From Streptomyces olivoverticillatus (GTDB lineage Bacteria; Actinomycetota; Actinomycetes; Streptomycetales; Streptomycetaceae), in contig NZ_JACHJH010000002.1 in assembly GCF_014203555.1 (NCBI RefSeq), forward strand, positions 280,791-344,790: a stretch of DNA of 64,000 nucleotides, given 5' to 3'. Within the stretch, counting starts at the first letter, position 1; every line of letters starts with the position of its first letter. The notes beneath the pieces were generated by a model. That model did not search any database. It saw nothing but the letters and a program-made list of their open reading frames with translations, and was not told the DNA's origin. Made by a program: the position numbers and the translations under genes. Positions 59,891 to 64,000 of the stretch are shown here, one piece after another.

Positions 59891-61960
59891 ATGGCGGCCG
59901 GAGGTTCGGCGGCGACCAGGGCGCAGGAGGCGCGGCGGCACGAGCGCGAGCTGCGCGAGCAGCTGCGGGCGGCGCAGGAGGAAGCGCGGCGGTGGGAGGC
60001 GGCGGGCGAGGGCGAGCGCAGCGTCGCGGCCAAGCTGCTGATGCTCACCGAGCGCGGCTGGCGGCTGCTGGTGGACCGGCGCTGGCCGGGCACGCGCTCG
60101 GCCAACGTCGACATGCTGCTCGTCGGGCCGGGCGGCGTCTTCGTCATCGACGTCAAGAACTGGCGCTCGGCCCCCCGGACGGACGGCGGCCACCTCGTCG
60201 CGGGCGGTCAGCGGCGCGACGGGGAGATCGACAAGCTGCTGGCGATGACCCGGGTCGCCGAGGGGGCCGTCGCCTCCCTGGGCATGTCGCCCGTGGCCGT
60301 CCACCCGCTGATGGTCTTCGCGGGCCGGTCCCTCGACGCCACGCTGGGCAGGGTCCGGCTGCTGGGCGAGCTCGATGCGGCATCGGCGCTGATGGCGGAG
60401 CGCTGCCGGCTGGGCGCGGCCGTGGTGCGCGCCATCGCCGGCCACCTGGAAGAGGTCTTTCCGGCCTATGAGGCGTCGGCGGTGCGCCCTGCCCGGCCAG
60501 CCGCGCCGTCCGTGCCGTCTGTTTCGACGGAGGACGGTCTCTTCGACGTGGCGCGGCTGCGGGACGCGGCCATGGAGGCCGCGCGCAACGCCCCCATCGA
60601 GCAGTGGATGACCTTCCTCCATCCCGACCAGGTCGCCTTGGTCCGGCGCAACTGGGCGGGCCCGGCCAGGATCAGCGGCCCGGCGGGCACCGGCAAGACG
60701 GTGGTGGCGCTGCACCGGGCCGCCCATCTGGCCCAGCGCACGACGGGCCGGATCCTGTACGTGACGTTCGCCAACAACCTCCCGCGGGTCCAGAGCACGT
60801 TCCTGCGCGAGATGTCCCCGGCCGTCGCGGACCGGATCGAGTTCCGCAGCCTCCATTCCTGGTCCCTGAAGTTCCTCGAAGAGCGCCGGATACCCCACCG
60901 GCTGCACGGGGACCGCGCCAGGACGGCCTTCAACCTGGCCTGGAGCCACCGGGGCCGGGACAGCATCCTGTCCGCGCTCGAGCCGGCGCCGCACTACTGG
61001 CAGGAGGAGGTCGACTACGTCATAAAGGGCCGGGGGATCACCCGCTTTGAGGAGTACGCCGCCGTCGTCCGCCGCAGGCGGCGGCTGAACCTCCGCCGGG
61101 TGCACCGCGAGGCGGTCTGGGAGCTGTACGAGGAGTACGAGCGGATCCGCACCGAGCGCGGGGTGCACGACTTCCACGACCTCCTCGGCCTGGCCCTGGC
61201 CGAGGCCCGGGAGCGTCCGGCGAGCCCGCCGTACGCGGCGGTGATCGCGGACGAGGTGCAGGACCTCACGCTGGTGGGCGTCCGGCTGCTGCACGCCCTC
61301 GTGGGCGACGCGCCCAACGGCCTGCTCCTGGTGGGCGACGGCCAGCAGTCGGTCTATCCGGGAGGCTTCCGCCTCGCCGACGCCGGGATAGAGGTCCGCG
61401 GCGACCGCGGCCAGATCCTGCGCACCAACTATCGCAACGCCAAGGAGATCCTCGACGCGGCGCTCGCCGTCGTCGCCGAGGACGCCTTCGACGACATCGA
61501 CGGCACGCCCACGGCGGGCCGCCGCGACGTCGACTCGGCCTGCCACCACGGCGTGGTCACCCGGGTGGTCTCGCGCACGCCGGCCGAGCAGGACGCGGCG
61601 CTCCTGGCCGCCCTGCGGGATGCGGGCCCGGATGTCTGGCCGGACTCGGCCGTCCTGTGCCGCTCCAAGCACGAGACGGACCGCTGCCGCCGGCTGCTCG
61701 CCGATGCCCGGATCCCCGTCTGCTCCCTGGAGCAGTACGACGGGCATCCGGTCGACGCCGTGAAGCTCGGCACCTACCGCCGCGCGAAGGGCCTGGAGTT
61801 CAAGCACGTCTATCTGCCCGACCACATCCCGCTGGCCTCGGCGGCGGTCAACGACGACATCACCCGCGAACGGCAGGAGCTCTTCCGTGCCCAGCTGTTC
61901 GTGGCCATGACCCGGGCCCGGGACACGCTCTGGCTGGGCACGGTCTCGCGTGAGCCCTGA
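59891..61960 (+). CDS. NERD nuclease-related domain fused to UvrD/Rep-type helicase
   Basis: 689 residues, ATG with a GGGGGAG box upstream. An Arg/Glu-rich coiled-coil start (about residues 1-40) is followed by a NERD domain (about 40-190) with VDMLLVGPGGVFVIDVKNWR, which has the D...DVKN pattern of the nuclease-like core. The helicase part carries Walker A GPAGTGKT, Walker B VIADEVQDL, RTNYRNAKEI, RRAKGLEFKHVYLP and the final VAMTRARDTLW motif, so superfamily I ATPase function looks intact. Proteins of this make-up are common in actinobacteria, and related NERD-helicase fusions occur in some phage-defence loci; nothing next to it suggests a defence island here. Role in DNA repair or defence is not settled. 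Confidence 0.88.
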   Translation: MAAGGSAATRAQEARRHERELREQLRAAQEEARRWEAAGEGERSVAAKLLMLTERGWRLLVDRRWPGTRSANVDMLLVGPGGVFVIDVKNWRSAPRTDGGHLVAGGQRRDGEIDKLLAMTRVAEGAVASLGMSPVAVHPLMVFAGRSLDATLGRVRLLGELDAASALMAERCRLGAAVVRAIAGHLEEVFPAYEASAVRPARPAAPSVPSVSTEDGLFDVARLRDAAMEAARNAPIEQWMTFLHPDQVALVRRNWAGPARISGPAGTGKTVVALHRAAHLAQRTTGRILYVTFANNLPRVQSTFLREMSPAVADRIEFRSLHSWSLKFLEERRIPHRLHGDRARTAFNLAWSHRGRDSILSALEPAPHYWQEEVDYVIKGRGITRFEEYAAVVRRRRRLNLRRVHREAVWELYEEYERIRTERGVHDFHDLLGLALAEARERPASPPYAAVIADEVQDLTLVGVRLLHALVGDAPNGLLLVGDGQQSVYPGGFRLADAGIEVRGDRGQILRTNYRNAKEILDAALAVVAEDAFDDIDGTPTAGRRDVDSACHHGVVTRVVSRTPAEQDAALLAALRDAGPDVWPDSAVLCRSKHETDRCRRLLADARIPVCSLEQYDGHPVDAVKLGTYRRAKGLEFKHVYLPDHIPLASAAVNDDITRERQELFRAQLFVAMTRARDTLWLGTVSREP

Positions 61961-61966
61961 GCGCCG

Positions 61967-62755
61967 TCACGGCAGCGGCGGCAGCGGAGGGCCTGCGTCC
62001 GCGGCACCGGGGGTGGGGGGCTTGCCCTCGGACAGGGCTCTGAGGACGCCGGGGCGGCTGACCGAGTAGCGGCGGTGGCCCGTGCGGAGGATGTCCGCCA
62101 TGCGCATCTCCGCCAGCACGTTCTCGATGGTCGCCCGGCTGAGCATCAGCGCCTCGCCCAGCTCCGCCTGCGTGGGGCCGGAGACCTCGATGGGGGCGCC
62201 GGGCGGCCGGGCGGCTCTCGCGCCGGAGGTGCGGTCCAGTTCCAGCAGCAGGGTGCACACCCGCTGGATCGGCGACCGGCGGTAATTGGCGTAGACGCGT
62301 TCGTTGTTCATCAGGCGTTCCGCGATGTTCGTCGCGACGCCTTTCATGATGGCGATCTCGCTGTCGGCGAGCATCCGCATGCGCGGCAGCGAACAGGACA
62401 GCGTCCAGGTCGTGGTCAGGCATTCCGCGGCGGCCGTGCGGGCCTTCTCGTCGACGATCTCCACATCTCCGAGAATCGAGTCGGCACCCCGGAATCTCAG
62501 TGTCGTGGCCCCGGCGGTCGTGGCACGTTCGGCCACACAGCCGGACAGAATGAAGTGAACTTCGGTCGATCCCGGAACGACCCCGCGTAAGCGCTGACCT
62601 TTTCCGTATTGACGGCTCACCAGGTGGTCGGCGAGCGCATCGCGCACCGGACCGGGCAGCGCGGTGAAGAACGGCACGGACCGCGCCCGCTCGGTCTGCC
62701 GTATCACCCGCTGATTGAGGCTGGCCATCCAGTCCGGCGGCAATTTACCGCTCAA
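61967..62755 (-). CDS. Crp/Fnr-family transcriptional regulator
   Basis: 262 residues from TTG 62755, preceded by GGAGGTG; the TTG overlaps the stop of the upstream small gene (TTGA). An N-terminal cyclic-nucleotide-binding-like beta barrel (about residues 25-150, with FFTALPGPVRDALADH and ILSGCVAERATT) is joined by a dimer helix to a winged helix-turn-helix (about 190-240, TQAELGEALMLSRATIENVLAEM). The phosphate-binding GE/RxA pattern of true cAMP sites is not obvious, so the ligand may differ. A proline-rich tail ends the protein. It contains the only in-frame TTA codon I found in the window (62590-62588), which would make it depend on the bldA leucine tRNA. Convergent with the helicase gene, 6 nt apart. 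Confidence 0.88.
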   Translation of the reverse strand: MSGKLPPDWMASLNQRVIRQTERARSVPFFTALPGPVRDALADHLVSRQYGKGQRLRGVVPGSTEVHFILSGCVAERATTAGATTLRFRGADSILGDVEIVDEKARTAAAECLTTTWTLSCSLPRMRMLADSEIAIMKGVATNIAERLMNNERVYANYRRSPIQRVCTLLLELDRTSGARAARPPGAPIEVSGPTQAELGEALMLSRATIENVLAEMRMADILRTGHRRYSVSRPGVLRALSEGKPPTPGAADAGPPLPPLP

Positions 62756-62970
62756 CGCCCCACCTCCGCGGTGCGCGGAGCCGCGGACGGCGCGTGCAAC
62801 GCGCCGACCAGCGGGACCATCGCCGTGACCAGGGTCGCCAAGGCGATGATCAGCGCAGCTATTCGGGCCGGATGCCCGCCCATCCGCTTGATCGCGTAGA
62901 TCACCACGGTCGCGATGATCGCAAACATCGCCACGGCTGTAATAAGGAATCCGGCATTTTCGCTGCGCAA
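62752..62970 (-). CDS. Small two-helix membrane protein
   Basis: 72 residues if TTG 62970 is the start; GGAG eight bases upstream supports it. Longer in-frame extensions upstream are possible but their sequence is Arg/Ser-rich and non-membrane. Two hydrophobic helices are seen, FLITAVAMFAIIATVVIYAI and AALIIALATLVTAMVPLVGAL, separated by a short basic loop KRMGGHPAR, followed by a polar tail. No family was recognised. The 4-nt overlap with the Crp-like gene implies they are expressed together, so it may act with that regulator at the membrane. Confidence 0.65.
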   Translation of the reverse strand: MRSENAGFLITAVAMFAIIATVVIYAIKRMGGHPARIAALIIALATLVTAMVPLVGALHAPSAAPRTAEVGR

Positions 62971-63489
62971 CGTCGATTCTCCACTTCCGCGGGAGGTTCC
63001 ATGGCAGGTCCAGTCCTGTCCCGCGCCGCCGGCGCCCGTGGTGAGCGGGGGCCCGAACGAGCGAACTCGGGTAGCCCCGAAGCGTATCCGACTACAAGAG
63101 CGGCCGCGCGCTTCGTCCCTGGATCTAGGGACCTGTCCCATGCAATGCGGACTGACACGGAAAATCCGGATCCTCGCCGGAGACCGGCGTTCGCGGACGA
63201 ACTCCGCGTGGTATAACCGGGCCGAAATTCCCTGCCTTTAGGGAAAACGCCGTCAGTTCGAGGCGGGCTCCCCACGGCAAGGGAATCCCGTGCGCAAGTA
63301 TCGCGTTAGCTGGTCACCGGCCACCGACTGGCCGGAGCGCTGACGTTGAACCTGGCAGGTCCATCGCAGCAAGGGTGGGGGAACTCCGGGGGTGGTGCCC
63401 CGGAGGGCCTCCACCCGCGGCGCGGAACCAACGACAACGGCCGGGCGCGGCCCGCAAAGGCGCGTCACCCGGCCGTGTCAGCCATGGCT
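62971..63489. other. Intergenic region without a convincing gene
   Basis: About 520 bases. On the minus strand TTATACC around 63211-63217 could be a -10 for the small membrane protein/Crp pair. On the plus strand GGGAAT (63281-63286), exactly 18 nt, GTT (63305-63307) matches the sigma-R consensus, but no plus-strand gene follows. Open frames here have ordinary shadow composition. A GC-rich inverted repeat near 63388-63408 may end the minus-strand gene to its right. Confidence 0.4.
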
Positions 63490-63906
63490 TTAGAACCAGT
63501 CGCCGCCGTCGTTGTCCTCGACGATGTACTCGTTCTCGGTGATGTTGTTGATGACCTGGGGCTCGTCGTCGTCGAGCATCTCGTTGATCAGCGCACCGCC
63601 GACCAGCCCCGCGGCGCCCGCGGCGACCACACCGCCCCAACCGGGCCCCTGCCGCCGCTGCTGGTCGTGCCCGTACGCCGGGGCGTAGCCCTGAGGCGCG
63701 TAGCCGGGCTGCTGGGGCGCGGGGGCGTACCCCTGCTGGGCGTACCCGGCGTTCGCGGGGGCGCCCTGGGCGGCCGACTGCTGCAGCGTGGCCCACCGCT
63801 GCGCACAGGCGACACAGCTCATGATGTTCCGCGCCACGCCCCACTGCGGCGCCCACATGAGGTTCTGGACGCCAGGACCGTGCGCCGGATCGAAGAAGCA
63901 GTTCAA
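63490..63906 (-). CDS. Hypothetical protein with Cys pair, Gly-Tyr-Ala-Pro-Gln repeats and hydrophobic segment
   Basis: 138 residues from TTG 63906, which has AGGAGA four bases upstream. The first third has Cys3 and a CxxC pair (MSCVACAQ) of the kind that could bind a metal or form disulfides. The middle is a low-complexity stretch of repeated GYAPQ-like units. Then comes a short glycine-rich hydrophobic segment (GVVAAGAAGLVGGALI) and an acidic end with DDDEPQ and NITENEYIVED. It lacks a classical signal peptide. No family was recognised; the segment resembles the glycine-zipper-like stretches of some envelope-associated proteins. Confidence 0.7.
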   Translation of the reverse strand: MNCFFDPAHGPGVQNLMWAPQWGVARNIMSCVACAQRWATLQQSAAQGAPANAGYAQQGYAPAPQQPGYAPQGYAPAYGHDQQRRQGPGWGGVVAAGAAGLVGGALINEMLDDDEPQVINNITENEYIVEDNDGGDWF

Positions 63907-63964
63907 GGGATCTCCTGGATATCGGGCCCCGCTTGAAGCCTTGACAGGACCAGAGGGGCGAACG

Positions 63965-63992
63965 GTACTACTGGCAAAGCCGGTTGACGCAA
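63965..63992 (-). promoter_or_regulatory. Candidate promoter for the repeat-containing hypothetical gene
   Basis: Minus-strand TTGCGT (63992-63987), 16 nt, TAGTAC (63970-63965), about 60 nt upstream of the TTG start, resembling a vegetative sigma promoter. Confidence 0.4.
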
Positions 63993-64000
63993 CAACCTCG

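Overview
The window is high-GC actinobacterial DNA, most likely from a Streptomyces. The signs are very strong G/C bias at third codon positions, a short chaplin gene, a biotin-independent acyl-CoA carboxylase epsilon subunit, and GTG/TTG starts with AGGAG-type ribosome sites. About 53 kb (1-53 kb) is one side of a modular type I polyketide (PKS) gene cluster, cut at the left edge exactly at an acyltransferase active-site serine. The metK-metH-metF cassette (53.8-59.4 kb) is probably its flank. The last 4.5 kb are a chaplin, a NERD/UvrD helicase, a Crp-like regulator and small membrane or unknown proteins, which look unrelated.

Layout. Plus strand, 1-28.9 kb: four PKS genes carrying, in order, the AT-DH-KR-ACP end of one module, a KS-AT-DH-KR-ACP module, a KS-AT-DH-ER-KR-ACP module, a KS-AT(methylmalonyl)-DH-KR-ACP module, a KS-AT-DH-KR-ACP module and a bare KS-AT-ACP module with no thioesterase. 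These are followed on the same strand by a Cys-nucleophile alpha/beta-fold protein that fits the stand-alone Dieckmann cyclases of tetramate/pyridone pathways, a two-gene ABC exporter and a proline-iminopeptidase-type hydrolase. A perfect 21-bp stem-loop separates these from a convergent minus-strand operon (50.9 to 32.8 kb). In transcription order that operon encodes a VinK-type acyltransferase, two free-standing adenylation enzymes (VinM-like, then VinN-like), a VinO-like fold-type-III PLP decarboxylase, a PKS that begins with a loading ACP and has two KS-AT-DH-KR-ACP modules, and an NRPS-like protein C-(truncated A)-PCP. Divergent from it lie a carboxylase beta subunit with the acetyl-CoA-type residue, and its epsilon subunit.

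How the genes may work together (inference). The decarboxylase, the two adenylating enzymes, the acyltransferase and the peptidase are the known kit for making, protecting and loading a beta-amino acid starter in macrolactam pathways such as vicenistatin and fluvirucin, and they occur in the vin order K-M-N-O-P1. The matching carrier gene (L) is missing between K and M. The other end of the line does not look like a macrolactam pathway. There is no terminal thioesterase, the last module leaves a beta-ketone, and a C-PCP protein plus a Dieckmann-cyclase-like protein are present, which is the release logic of 3-acyl tetramates or pyridones. Beta-amino-acid initiation combined with tetramate/pyridone termination is the most unusual thing in the window. 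Reading the visible plus-strand modules in order predicts a ring acyl group of the 4-methyl-2,4-dienoyl type. Long inverted repeats between PKS genes on opposite strands show recent recombination between modules.
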